Of a stretch of DNA of 64,000 nucleotides, positions 43,373-51,929 are shown one piece after another. This DNA comes from DATKZH01 sp964475955 (GTDB lineage: Bacteria; Planctomycetota; Planctomycetia; Pirellulales; Thermoguttaceae): the NCBI GenBank assembly GCA_964475955.1, contig CAYYZY010000009.1, positions 16,670 through 80,669 of the forward strand. The letters run 5' to 3'. The translations under genes were made by a program, and so were the position numbers. Position 1 is the first letter of the stretch. Each line of letters opens with the position of its first letter. The notes under the pieces were generated by a model. That model searched no databases and had not been told where the DNA came from. It worked only from the letters and a program-made list of their open reading frames with translations.

Positions 43373-45232
43373 TCAGAGCGAGAGGTCGCGGGCCGAGGTG
43401 CGCAGTGCGTCGAGCACGGCTTCCACCTCCCGAAAGGGCCCGCTCTGGGGGACTTCGGCGCCGCGGCGGAGTTCGCGAAGCAGGCCGCCCATCAGCTCCC
43501 GCTCGAGCCAATCGGCCAGCCATCCGGCGCGTTGCCGGGCGTACCGGGCCTGGAGTCGTCGGAAGAGACGGCCGGCCGCCTGGCTGACGCCTTCGCCGGC
43601 CACGTTCACGCCCGCCTCGCCCACGCCGGTGATCGTGCTCGTCACGACGGCCTCCAGGGGCAGATCGACCAGCAAGTGGCCGGGCTGCCCGACCAGCGGA
43701 CCGGCGATCCCCCAGCCGGCGACGACCAGGGCCGTGGTGATGGCCGGCCGGGCCAGCGCGGCCGCGTGGTCGAATCGGCGGAGCCAGCGCACGGCCATCG
43801 GGTTCTGTTCGCGCCAGGTGTCGAGCTCCTCGCGCAGGAACTGGCGGTAGTCGTCGTCGACCGGCGGCAGCTCCGCGTGGGCCTCGCGCACCCGCTCCAG
43901 CAGCCTTTGCCTCGCATCGCCCCGCAGAAGCTCCAGCAGGCGGGGGCGGAGGATCTCGTTGCCGACCCGGGCGAGCCGGTCGAGCTCGCTGAGCATGTTC
44001 TCGACGGCCGTCACGATCGCTTCGCCCTCCCGGCGACGAAACGGATCGACCGCGGCCTCTTCGGGCCGAAGCCTGCCCATCGCCGCACGGACCGGCCAGG
44101 CCACGCCGCGGCCCAGCGTGCGGTAGAAGCCGTGGATGTTGCGCGACCAGGGGCTGCGGTCGGCGTCCCACCAGGCGCGGATCTCGTCGACCAACAGTCG
44201 CGGCGGGAGCGTGGGCCAGGCCACCCGGGCCATCTCGGTGGTGGAAAGCGCGTCGATCGCCGCGGCGAAGTCGCCGGCGGCGGTGCGGATCCGATGGAGA
44301 TAAGCCGGGGCCCCGCATTCCGCGTCGAGCACGCGCGCCAGGGCGCCGCGCAGCGTGCGGATCTTGATCGCGTCGAAGTGGAGCCGGGCCAGCTCCTCGC
44401 GGAGGCTCGAAGGGCGCTCGGGCGGGCGGGCGGCCTCCGGCCCCACGGAGTAAAACGGAAGGCGCAGCGCGTGCACCGCCTCCCGGTCGTGGGGGACCAC
44501 GTAGACCAGCTCGGGCTGGGCGCCCGTCTCGGCCGAGAAGGTCGCCAACCATTGGGGCCAATAGGCCCGGTCGTCCCCCAGGTCGCACTGGTTGAAGACG
44601 ACCACGATCGGCTTGTCGGCGGCGACCGCCTCGCGGAAGAACTGCTTGACCGCCGCGTCGTTGTACTTCTGCTGCGTGAGCACGGCCACCAGCACGTCGG
44701 CCGACTGGCGGATCGCCCGGGCGCGCCGCCAGTTGACCTGCACGTCGGAGTCGACGTCGGGCGCGTCCAACAGCAAAAGCCGCGGCGGCACGTTTTGGCC
44801 GACGCGCCAGTAGAGCATGTCTTCGGGGCTGTCGCCCAAGGGATCGTCGGCCGACCGCCAGGGGGCCAGATCGAACTCCTCGAACAGCCCGGCCAGGGCC
44901 GTCGGGTCGCTCATCCCGGGCGGCACCAGGCAAACCGGGTGCTTCGTGCCGGCGGCCAAGGGGCTCACGCCGCTGGCCACCTCGCCCGCCAGGTGGTTGA
45001 AAAGCGACGACTTGCCGATGTTCGTGCCGCCGACCATGGCCACGACCAAGAGCGGATCGCCCTCCAGTTGGGGGAGCAGCTTGAACCGCAGCAGCTCGTG
45101 CCACTCGGCCTCGTCCGGGGGGTCGATCCCCACCCGCATCGCCACCGGCGCCAGCGCGGCCAGCGCGCGGTCGAGCTCGACGACCTGGTCGGCCCAGGTG
45201 CGGAAGTCGGTGCTCGTGGGAGCCAGGGGCAT
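43373..45232 (-). CDS. Membrane-associated GTPase
   Basis: 619 residues. The G domain is in the N-terminal third: G1 VGGTNIGKSSL (67-77), G2 threonine in AGTKHPV, G3 LLLLDAPDVDSD (DxxD instead of DxxG) and G4 VVVFNQCDLG (NQCD for NKxD). The altered G3 resembles dynamin-like and YcjX/EngB-type outliers. The middle is helical, and a hydrophobic segment near residue 500 (AITTALVVAGWGIAGPLVG) suggests membrane attachment. It may be a membrane-remodelling or stress GTPase; I know of no function for this type. ATG at 45232 begins sequence with coding character. ATG at 45328 has a better ribosome binding site (GGGAGCGCG) and is the main alternative. Confidence 0.78.
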   Translation of the reverse strand: MPLAPTSTDFRTWADQVVELDRALAALAPVAMRVGIDPPDEAEWHELLRFKLLPQLEGDPLLVVAMVGGTNIGKSSLFNHLAGEVASGVSPLAAGTKHPVCLVPPGMSDPTALAGLFEEFDLAPWRSADDPLGDSPEDMLYWRVGQNVPPRLLLLDAPDVDSDVQVNWRRARAIRQSADVLVAVLTQQKYNDAAVKQFFREAVAADKPIVVVFNQCDLGDDRAYWPQWLATFSAETGAQPELVYVVPHDREAVHALRLPFYSVGPEAARPPERPSSLREELARLHFDAIKIRTLRGALARVLDAECGAPAYLHRIRTAAGDFAAAIDALSTTEMARVAWPTLPPRLLVDEIRAWWDADRSPWSRNIHGFYRTLGRGVAWPVRAAMGRLRPEEAAVDPFRRREGEAIVTAVENMLSELDRLARVGNEILRPRLLELLRGDARQRLLERVREAHAELPPVDDDYRQFLREELDTWREQNPMAVRWLRRFDHAAALARPAITTALVVAGWGIAGPLVGQPGHLLVDLPLEAVVTSTITGVGEAGVNVAGEGVSQAAGRLFRRLQARYARQRAGWLADWLERELMGGLLRELRRGAEVPQSGPFREVEAVLDALRTSARDLSL

Positions 45233-45517
45233 CGCGGTACTCGGCACGGCAGGCAGGGGCTCGAAGCTCTGGGGGCAGTCAGGGCAATGTCCAATAGAGG
45301 GGACCGGGAGCCGGTGCGTCAAGATCATCGCGCTCCCGTCCCTCAACCATACGCTACGATTCGACTCCTCCCCCCGTTCGGGCTGCGGCGACGGGGGTTG
45401 CGCTGCTCGATCTTCCCTCTGACGCGAACGTACGAGAAAAACGCCTGAGCGTGACGGATTTTGAGGCGATGATTGGGAGCCCCGAGCAGCCTTAGCCCAC
45501 CGAAAGAGGGGCTGCAT

Positions 45518-47641
45518 CTACCCAAACGGCCCGATCCCTTGGAACCGGGCGTCTTTGATCTGATCCATCGCCCGCCGGGCCTGGTCGTGCAAGTGGCGCA
45601 TGCGGAGCCGCTCGGCCTCGCACGACGGGCCGCCGTGGCCGACGCGCGCCCAGGCTTCGCCGATCCGCTCCAGCACGACCTCGAAGGCCGACACCAGCGC
45701 CGCCTCGCGCCGTTCGGGCTGGAGGGAGAAGCGAAGCTCCGCGTCGGCCAGGTCGGCCAGCTCGGCGGCCAGCGGGTCCATCCAGCCGGGCTGGGGGCGC
45801 TCGTAGTCGGTGAAGTGGGCGATCCGAAACGGCGTTGGAGGCGGCGCATCCAGCCCGGTCGCCGGGGTCGCTTTTCGCTCCGCGAAAAGGCGTCGGTTCG
45901 CGGAGCGAACCACGACTCCTGCCGACTCGCGGCCCCTCAGCAAGCCTCGGTGTTCGAGCGATCGGCGCGCGTCCGAGTCGTAGAGCGGGATCGTGAACGG
46001 GCTGGAGGCGATGCGCATCCGGCGGTGCCCGAAGGCGTTGAGGATCAGAAGCCGCAGCGTCTCGACCAGCTCCTCCGGCGTGGTCTCGAAGTCGGTCAAA
46101 AGCTGGAACACCGTGTAATCCTGCCGGGTCCGGTCGAGCGCTTCGAGCACCGCGTGGAGCTGGTCGAGGTTGTGCCGCTTGTTCCATCGGGCGAGCAGCT
46201 CCGGGTGGAACGACTCGCCCCCCAACTGGACCATCGGCTTGAGGCGGTCGATCCAGTCGAACAGCTCGGCGTGGGGGCGGCCGTCGGCGTCGAGCAGCGA
46301 GCACGGGTTGGTCTGCACGCTGAGCCGGTAGCGGTGCCGCAGCCCGCTTTCGCCCCATAGGCGGAAAAACTCGATCGCCCGGCGGCGGTGGAGGAAGAAG
46401 TCTTCGTCGTAGACGGCCGCCCAGGCGGCCTGCCTGTCGCGAAACCCGGGGGCGTCGACGTGCGCGAACAGCGGCCAGCGCGTGACGCCGAGCCCGCCTG
46501 CGGCGACCAGGGCGTCGGCGGCCTCCACGTCGGCCAACAGCTCCCGGGCGGACTTGACGCGGACCTCCGGCCCGTGCAGCTTCGCGCAGAACGTACACGC
46601 CCCGGGGCAGCCGCGCCCGCCGGTGAAGAAGAGGCTGTCGAACTCCGCCCGATCGAAGCCCTCCAGCAGCGACCAGTCGAGCCGGTTGGCCGCGATCAGC
46701 GCGGCGGGCGCCGCAGGCCGGACCCGGTTGCGTAGCGACGTAGCGTGCGGGCCGCAGGCAGTGCGGTCGGCGTCGAGCACGCTGCGTTCGTACCCGTCGC
46801 GAGGCAGGGTGTTCACGTAGACACGTCCGCCGTAACGGTACGCCAGGCCGGGGATCTCGGGCTGGCGGTCCTTCGAGTTCCGCTCCCACGCCAGGCGGAG
46901 CCACCGGTTGAACGGCTCCTCCGCCTCGCCGGTGAAGACGTAGTCGGCCCCCGATTCCTCGAGCACCTCCTCGGGGTGGCTGGTCGCCGTGGGACCGCCG
47001 AGCACGACCTCGGCATCGCAGAACAGGCGCACCGCCCGGATGAAGCGCTTCACCTGACCAAATTGCCCCGACTCCAGCCGGAAGCCGACCACGTGCGGGT
47101 CGAACTCGATCAGTCGCTCGATGAAGCACCCCCCGACGGCGGCCAGCGCCTCGCGCGCCGCGACGCTGGGGCGGCCGTCGTGCGCGAACAGCTCGGCCCC
47201 GCGCGATCGCGACCGGGCGAACCGGCGCACGGCCCCGATCGACTCCGGCGGCTCGTAGCGCTCGAGCAGGTAGACGTCGAGCCCCTCCGGCGCGTCGACC
47301 AGGTGATAGGTCCACCCCCGGCTCCGGTCGCGGATCTCCCAGCCCTCGGGCCGGACACTGCGCACGGTCGAGTCGGGCGAAAGCGTCCTCTCGTGCAGGG
47401 CGAACGAGTCGATCAACTCCGGGTCGACCGGCCCCTCGCTCAGATAGGGCCGGTCTTCCGCGCCGAGCCGAAACAGGTACCCCGGCTCGACGGGCACGAC
47501 CTCCGCCCGGGCGAGCCCCTCGTGGACCGCCCACGACGCAATCTCCAGCACGCCGCACGGCCAGCCCGCGGCGCCGAACAGGACGCGCACCTTGCCGGGC
47601 GGTTCGGGTCGAGCCGGTTTGTGCTGCGAGCCGTCGGGCAT
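45518..47641 (-). CDS. B12-binding-type radical SAM protein
   Basis: 707 residues. The central region has a cobalamin-binding-like fold (about 180-245: DPHVVGFRLESGQFGQVKRF, then LFCDAEVVLGGPTATSHPEE and GADYVFTGEAE). The radical SAM cluster motif follows, CPGACTFC (C345, C349, C352), which has the canonical CxxxCxxC spacing. The later barrel has RYRLSVQTNPCSLLDADG, GGESFHPELLARW and LILNAFGHRRMRIASSPF. No histidine of the HxxG cobalamin motif is obvious, so B12 binding itself is uncertain. Substrate unknown; no maturation partner is adjacent. ATG at 47641 begins the coding-like part. Divergent from the Tat Gfo/Idh gene. Confidence 0.85.
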   Translation of the reverse strand: MPDGSQHKPARPEPPGKVRVLFGAAGWPCGVLEIASWAVHEGLARAEVVPVEPGYLFRLGAEDRPYLSEGPVDPELIDSFALHERTLSPDSTVRSVRPEGWEIRDRSRGWTYHLVDAPEGLDVYLLERYEPPESIGAVRRFARSRSRGAELFAHDGRPSVAAREALAAVGGCFIERLIEFDPHVVGFRLESGQFGQVKRFIRAVRLFCDAEVVLGGPTATSHPEEVLEESGADYVFTGEAEEPFNRWLRLAWERNSKDRQPEIPGLAYRYGGRVYVNTLPRDGYERSVLDADRTACGPHATSLRNRVRPAAPAALIAANRLDWSLLEGFDRAEFDSLFFTGGRGCPGACTFCAKLHGPEVRVKSARELLADVEAADALVAAGGLGVTRWPLFAHVDAPGFRDRQAAWAAVYDEDFFLHRRRAIEFFRLWGESGLRHRYRLSVQTNPCSLLDADGRPHAELFDWIDRLKPMVQLGGESFHPELLARWNKRHNLDQLHAVLEALDRTRQDYTVFQLLTDFETTPEELVETLRLLILNAFGHRRMRIASSPFTIPLYDSDARRSLEHRGLLRGRESAGVVVRSANRRLFAERKATPATGLDAPPPTPFRIAHFTDYERPQPGWMDPLAAELADLADAELRFSLQPERREAALVSAFEVVLERIGEAWARVGHGGPSCEAERLRMRHLHDQARRAMDQIKDARFQGIGPFG

Positions 47642-47664
47642 GGGGGCTTCGGTGCCTCGCGGAT

Positions 47665-47715
47665 CCGTGCTCAAGCACGGGCCTAATACCGCCTGCGGCG
47701 GAAACGGGCCGTGAA
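47665..47715. repeat. Two adjacent perfect hairpins
   Basis: CCGTGCT-CA-AGCACGG at 47665-47680 and GGGCCGT-GA-ACGGCCC near 47706-47721, separated by a GC-rich spacer. They lie between divergent genes, so they are not terminators of either; they are more likely a mobile palindromic repeat. Confidence 0.55.
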
Positions 47716-47880
47716 CGGCCCTGCTTCGATGCTGCTGACTGCGGTTGTCGTCCGCGTCGATTATACGCCGGGCGGGCGCTTGCGTCGCGAGCGCCGGCCA
47801 CGCACAATGTTCCGAGGTGGGCCGGGCCGTCGGGGCGGTCCGACTCGGTGGTTCCTCAACCCGTACCAGGGAGATCCGAC

Positions 47881-49335
47881 ATGCCACGCGTCGACCGACG
47901 ACGTTTCCTCGAACGGTCCATGCTCGCGACGGCCGCCGCAATTGGCGCAGGGTCGGCCGGGCAACTCGCCGCCCAGGAAAGCGGGGAAAAGCCGCCGACC
48001 AGCCCCAATGAAAAGCTGAGTGTGGGCGTGGTCGGGGTGCGCGGCCGCGGCGGGGCCCATGCCCGGGCGTTCGCCGGCCGGGCCGACTGCGAGGTGACGT
48101 ACATCTGCGACGCCGACACGGCCGTGGGGCCCAAGGTGGCCGAGCGGATCGGGAAGCAGCAGGGCCGCCGACCCGAGTGCGTGACGGACATGCGCCGCAT
48201 CTTCGACGACCCGTCGGTCGACGTCGTCTCCATCGCCACGCCCAACCACTGGCACGCCCTGGCCGCGATCTGGGCGATGCAGGCGGGCAAGGACGTGTAC
48301 GTCGAGAAGCCGGTCAGCCACAACGTCAGCGAAGGGCGGCGCATGGTCCAGGCGATGGAGAAGTACCGGCGCATCTGCCAGGGCGGCACGCAGTACCGCT
48401 CCGGCGGCTCGAACCGCGCGGCCGCCCGGTACATCGCCGAAGGAAAGCTCGGCCGAATCCAGCTCGCCCGCTGCTTCACCTATCGGCCGCGCAATCCGAT
48501 CGGCCCGCCCGGCGAGTACGAAGTGCCCGAAACGGTCGACTACAACCTCTGGGCGGGGCCCGCGCCGATGCAGGTCCCGCTGCGGCGCCCCAACTTCCAT
48601 TACGACTGGCACTGGGTCTGGGACTACGGCAACGGCGAGCTGGGCAACAACAGCGTGCACCGCGTCGATACGATGCGCCTGCTGCTCGGCCTGAAAGGGC
48701 TCGGCCGCGGCGTGATGAGCTACGGCGCCCGGCACTACGACGACGCGGGCGAAACGCCCAACACGCAGGTGGTCGTACACGACTTCGGCGAGCTGACCGT
48801 GGTGCAAGAGGTTCGCAACCTCAAAACGGGGAGCCCGCCCCGCGGGGCCGGCATCCTCATCGAGGGGACCGAGGGCTACCTGATCTGCTCGCTGCGCACC
48901 AACCTGGTGTTCGACCCCGAAGGCAACCAGGTGGCCAAGATCGAAGGGCAGGGCGAGGACCATTTCGCCAACTTCGTAGGAGCGGTGCGCAGCCGCAACC
49001 CGGCCGACCTGAACGCGCCGATCGTCGAGGGGCACCTTTCGACCGCGCTGACGCACCTGGGGAACCTCTCGCTGCAACTCGGCCAGCCGGCCCCGCCCGA
49101 AGAGATCCTCCGCGCGGCCGAGTCACACCAGGGCAACTACGACGCGGCCGAGGGGTTCGCGTCGATACGCGCGCACCTGGCCGAGCATGAGATCGACGTC
49201 GCCGAGCAGCCGCTCACCCTCGGCCCGTGGCTGGCCGTCGATTCCGAAAGCGAGACCTTCGTCGACAACGCCGAGGCCAACGCCCTGTTGACCCGCCCGT
49301 ACCGCGAGCCGTTCGTCGTACCTGAAGCCATATAG
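47881..49335 (+). CDS. Tat-exported Gfo/Idh/MocA family oxidoreductase
   Basis: 484 residues. A twin-arginine signal (PRVDRRRFLERSMLATAAAI) shows export in folded form, presumably with NAD(P) already bound. The Rossmann fold starts at LSVGVVGVRGRGGAHARAFA, followed by VSIATPNHWHALAAIWAMQA and the family EKP motif in DVYVEKPVSHNVSEG. The large C-terminal domain has GNGELGNNSVHRVDTMRLLL, with the conserved active-site histidine and aspartate. This type is strongly expanded in planctomycetes and probably acts on sugars in the periplasm. ATG at 47881 follows GGGAGATCCGAC. Twelve bases precede the next Tat-exported TIM-barrel gene, so the two form an operon. Confidence 0.93.
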   Translation: MPRVDRRRFLERSMLATAAAIGAGSAGQLAAQESGEKPPTSPNEKLSVGVVGVRGRGGAHARAFAGRADCEVTYICDADTAVGPKVAERIGKQQGRRPECVTDMRRIFDDPSVDVVSIATPNHWHALAAIWAMQAGKDVYVEKPVSHNVSEGRRMVQAMEKYRRICQGGTQYRSGGSNRAAARYIAEGKLGRIQLARCFTYRPRNPIGPPGEYEVPETVDYNLWAGPAPMQVPLRRPNFHYDWHWVWDYGNGELGNNSVHRVDTMRLLLGLKGLGRGVMSYGARHYDDAGETPNTQVVVHDFGELTVVQEVRNLKTGSPPRGAGILIEGTEGYLICSLRTNLVFDPEGNQVAKIEGQGEDHFANFVGAVRSRNPADLNAPIVEGHLSTALTHLGNLSLQLGQPAPPEEILRAAESHQGNYDAAEGFASIRAHLAEHEIDVAEQPLTLGPWLAVDSESETFVDNAEANALLTRPYREPFVVPEAI

Positions 49336-49347
49336 AGGAACATCTCA

Positions 49348-50247
49348 ATGCACCAACCGACTCGCCGCGAGTTCTTCACGTATTCCCTGGCCGCTGGCGC
49401 GGCCGCGTGCCTCGGCGGCCCGCTTTCCCGCACGTGTGCCCGGGGGGCCGAGCGACCGGGCTCCAAGATGGCGCTGGGCCTGGTCACGTATCTTTGGGGG
49501 AAAGACTGGGACCTGCCGACCTTGATCGCCAACTGCGAGAAGTCCGGGGTGCTGGGCGTCGAGCTGCGCACGACGCACGCCCACGGCGTCGAGCCGTCGC
49601 TGAACGTGGGCGAGCGCCTGGAGGTGAAGAAACGCTTCGCCGACAGCCCGGTCACGTTCGTCGGCCCGGGGAGCAACGAGCGTTTCGACCACCCCGACCC
49701 CGACGCCCTCAAGGCGGCCATCGAGGCGACCAAGGCGTTCGTGAAGCTGAGCCACGACTGCGGCGGAAGCGGCGTGAAGGTGAAGCCCAACAGCTTCCAC
49801 AAGGACGTGCCCCGCGAGAAGACGATCGAGCAGATCGGCAAGTCGCTCAACGTGGTCGGCGCCTTCGGGGCCGACTACGGCCAGGAGATCCGGCTGGAGG
49901 TCCACGGCCAGTGCTCCCCCCTGCCGATCATGAAACAGATCATGGACGTGGCCGACCACCCGAACGTCGGCGTCTGCTGGAACTCCAACGGGACCGACCT
50001 GGAGGGCGAGGGCCTGGAGTACAACTTCAACCTCGTCAAAGACCGGTTCGGCCACACGGTCCACGTGCGCGAGCTGAACCTGGGCGACTACCCGTACCAG
50101 AAGCTCATCAATCTGCTCGTGGGCATGGACTACGCGGGCTGGATCCTGCTGGAATGCCGGGCGAACCCGGGCGACCGCGTCGCGGCGATGATCGAGCAAC
50201 GCAAGCTGCTCGCCGAGATGATCGCCAAGGCCCAGGGGAAGGCGTAA
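49348..50247 (+). CDS. Tat-exported sugar isomerase/epimerase-like TIM-barrel protein
   Basis: 299 residues. Twin-arginine signal (TRREFFTYSLAAGAAACLGG). The barrel has GLVTYLWGKDWDLPTLIANC, GVLGVELRTTHAHGVEPSLN, VTFVGPGSNERFDHPDPDAL, EIRLEVHGQCSPLPIMKQIM, VGVCWNSNGTD and WILLECRANPGDR. The metal-binding glutamates and the aspartate of the AP-endonuclease-2-like barrel fall in LEVHGQC and LLECR. It resembles the protein at 22236-23171 only in fold. Operon partner of the exported Gfo/Idh protein, and a two-step periplasmic conversion of a sugar derivative is plausible; the substrate is unknown. Confidence 0.9.
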   Translation: MHQPTRREFFTYSLAAGAAACLGGPLSRTCARGAERPGSKMALGLVTYLWGKDWDLPTLIANCEKSGVLGVELRTTHAHGVEPSLNVGERLEVKKRFADSPVTFVGPGSNERFDHPDPDALKAAIEATKAFVKLSHDCGGSGVKVKPNSFHKDVPREKTIEQIGKSLNVVGAFGADYGQEIRLEVHGQCSPLPIMKQIMDVADHPNVGVCWNSNGTDLEGEGLEYNFNLVKDRFGHTVHVRELNLGDYPYQKLINLLVGMDYAGWILLECRANPGDRVAAMIEQRKLLAEMIAKAQGKA

Positions 50248-50625
50248 GCGGAGCGGTTCCTGGCCAAAAAATCCGTGCAGGCGCCTTCTCCAAGCAATAC
50301 AAAACGGCTATACTTCTGCTTCCTTGGCAGTCGCCAAGTCGAGGCCGCCGGTTCTTCGGCGGCCGGAACGGAGGGCAGTCTTCCTCGAACGAGGGGGGGC
50401 CAGCGGAACCCATCACAGCGTCGCCGTCCGCATGGCTCGGTCGGCCTTGCCCCATCCCTGAAACGACTGCGGTCGCGCCTGCGCGCTTGGGCAGGCCGGC
50501 CGCCGGCCCGGCGCGCTCGCCCCTGTCCCGCGCGCAAGCGGAAATGGAGCCGAGGGCGCCGCCGAGGGCGAGCGACGGGTTGGTCCCACGGCTTCCAAAC
50601 GAGTTTGCACCCGGGGAATTTTCGG
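50248..50625. other. Intergenic, weak promoter candidate only
   Basis: About 380 bases. TATACT at 50309-50314 has a poor -35 (TTCTCC at 50286-50291) 17 bases upstream and could drive the small gene that follows. Otherwise nothing was recognised. An in-frame extension of the small gene through this region is Arg-rich and looks non-coding. Confidence 0.4.
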
Positions 50626-50820
50626 ATGAAGGCGGATTTCGAGCGAATTCTGACGGGGATGACCATGGCCCAGGTGGAGGGCATTCTCGGCCCTCCCGAG
50701 GAATCCCATCCCACCCACTTCGGCGACGGCATGGTCACCTGGTCTTACTGCGACAACGGCCAGCGCGTGTTCGTCTGGTTCGACGGCAGCGGCCGGGTGA
50801 AGCTGAAGAGCGAGACCTGA
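50626..50820 (+). CDS. Small soluble protein with BamE/SmpA-like pattern
   Basis: 64 residues. The sequence FERILTGMTMAQVEGILGPP followed by a beta-rich half (GDGMVTWSYCDNGQRVFVWF, then DGSGRVKLKSET) follows the pattern I..GMT..qV..lLG.P...W.Y.....v.v.Fd..grV of the SmpA/OmlA (BamE) fold. There is no signal peptide or lipobox, so it is presumably cytoplasmic or its export signal lies elsewhere. Unlike BamE it stands alone. ATG at 50626 follows CCGGGGAATTTTCGG. The function is not known. Confidence 0.6.
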   Translation: MKADFERILTGMTMAQVEGILGPPEESHPTHFGDGMVTWSYCDNGQRVFVWFDGSGRVKLKSET

Positions 50821-50962
50821 ATCGGTCGGGCGCAACGTCCCGTAGGGAAGGGCCCGTGTGCCGCTGCGGAGCCCCCGCAACCGCGGAACGCCTCGGAGGA
50901 CGTTCCCTCCCGTCGCGGCCGGCGCGCCGCGCGGTCCCGGACGATGATCCGGAACGTTCGCA

Positions 50963-51052
50963 CTACTTCTGCCCCACCACGATCGCGCCGGCCATCACCC
51001 AGACGGCGAGAAACCCGAGACACAGGATCGGGGGAATGAGTTCGGGGGACAT
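50963..51052 (-). CDS. Possible 29-residue single-helix membrane microprotein
   Basis: The frame from ATG at 51052 to TAG at 50963 encodes MSPELIPPILCLGFLAVWVM and onward, ending AGAIVVGQK. Nearly the whole length is one membrane helix with proline near the start and a charged end. GAG lies eight bases upstream of the ATG. Too short for statistics; the case rests on composition and position in otherwise empty DNA. Confidence 0.35.
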   Translation of the reverse strand: MSPELIPPILCLGFLAVWVMAGAIVVGQK

Positions 51053-51370
51053 GGCATCTCGCAGTCGGGGGCACCGGGGGGGGACCGCAGCTCTCTGGCC
51101 GTGTCATCGGCCCCCTGGCGGGCCGCTCTAAAGAATCCCGAAGAGGGCCGCCCCAAGGCCCCCGATCACGTCGCCGGGCACAATGGGCCAAATCTGCCCG
51201 ACCGGCACGACCGCCCGACGGCTCGCGCTAGCTGGCCCGGGCGCCGCGGGGAGCGAAAGGTGCGAAGAGTGGGAAGCCTGCGCGCGATGGATGGAATCCG
51301 CCCGAATTTCTGACCAAAACTCGGCCCCCCCCGGGGGGAAGGCCGTGACGCGACTTGGCGGCCGCCGGGC
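51053..51370. other. Intergenic, nothing recognised
   Basis: About 320 bases without a supported gene or repeat copy. Confidence 0.45.
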
Positions 51371-51622
51371 TCAATCGGAAGACGCCAACGCCCGGCGCCG
51401 GGCGCGGGCCTCCACGATTCGCATCTCCAATTCCGCCCGCGACTTGCGCGCCCAGCGCTCCAGGTTGTGGAACCACTCACGGGCTTTCTTCTCGTGGAGG
51501 CAGAAATCCTCGATCTCGCACTCCCGGCTGCGGTTGGCCATCTCGCGCATGACCGCGGCCAAGTCCAGGAGTTGGAGCGCGAATTGGTCTAACGTGTCGG
51601 GGCCATATGGTTTAAGCGTCAT
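51371..51622 (-). CDS. Small helical protein divergent from the nuclease cassette
   Basis: 83 residues: MTLKPYGPDTLDQFALQLLD, then LAAVMREMANRSRECEIEDF, then two more helices rich in Glu, Arg and Lys (KKAREWFHNLERWARKSRAE). No membrane segment, no known domain. I believe similar short proteins occur in other Pirellula-type genomes but cannot check. ATG at 51622 follows GGGGAGGCAAC, a strong site that fixes the start. Divergent from the PD-(D/E)XK gene across a 307-base, locally A/T-rich region that should hold both promoters; a structural or regulatory partner of that cassette is inference. Confidence 0.7.
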   Translation of the reverse strand: MTLKPYGPDTLDQFALQLLDLAAVMREMANRSRECEIEDFCLHEKKAREWFHNLERWARKSRAELEMRIVEARARRRALASSD

Positions 51623-51929
51623 GTTGCCTCCCCGGCATGAGCCACGAAGCTCCCCAGTACTCGATAGCATTTTAGCCGGATCCGGCCCGAAGTCGAGGCG
51701 TGGAGAGGCCCCTGCGGGCCGTTTCCCGGCGCAATCGCCCCGCTGGAAAACGCGAAAAATATACAAAAAGTGTCCAAAAATGAGCTTGTGATTTTGCCCA
51801 TGTAGTGTATGTTTGGCCACGTTGGACGGTGCAGGGAGGCCCGAAAACCCGAGATCGCCCGGCGTCCACCCCATGGCGGGGGCACCCGCCGGACCCGGGC
51901 GAAACGGTCACCGTCTGGGAGTTGGGCCC
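51623..51929. other. Divergent promoter region of the nuclease cassette
   Basis: About 307 bases. Positions 51750-51815 are clearly A/T-richer than the surroundings (AAAAATATACAAAAAGTGTC, then TTGTGATTTTGCCCATGTAG). A candidate plus-strand promoter is TTGTGA (51786-51791), 16 bases, TATGTT (51808-51813). No gene. Confidence 0.5.
51786..51813 (+). promoter_or_regulatory. Candidate promoter of the nuclease cassette
   Basis: TTGTGA and TATGTT with a 16-base spacer, each matching four of six consensus positions, inside the only A/T-rich stretch upstream of the nuclease gene. About 117 bases before its ATG. Confidence 0.35.

Noticed and set aside
47761..49077. Minus-strand frame opposite the Tat Gfo/Idh gene
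   Set aside because: Antisense shadow; the plus-strand gene has a Tat signal and complete family motifs.
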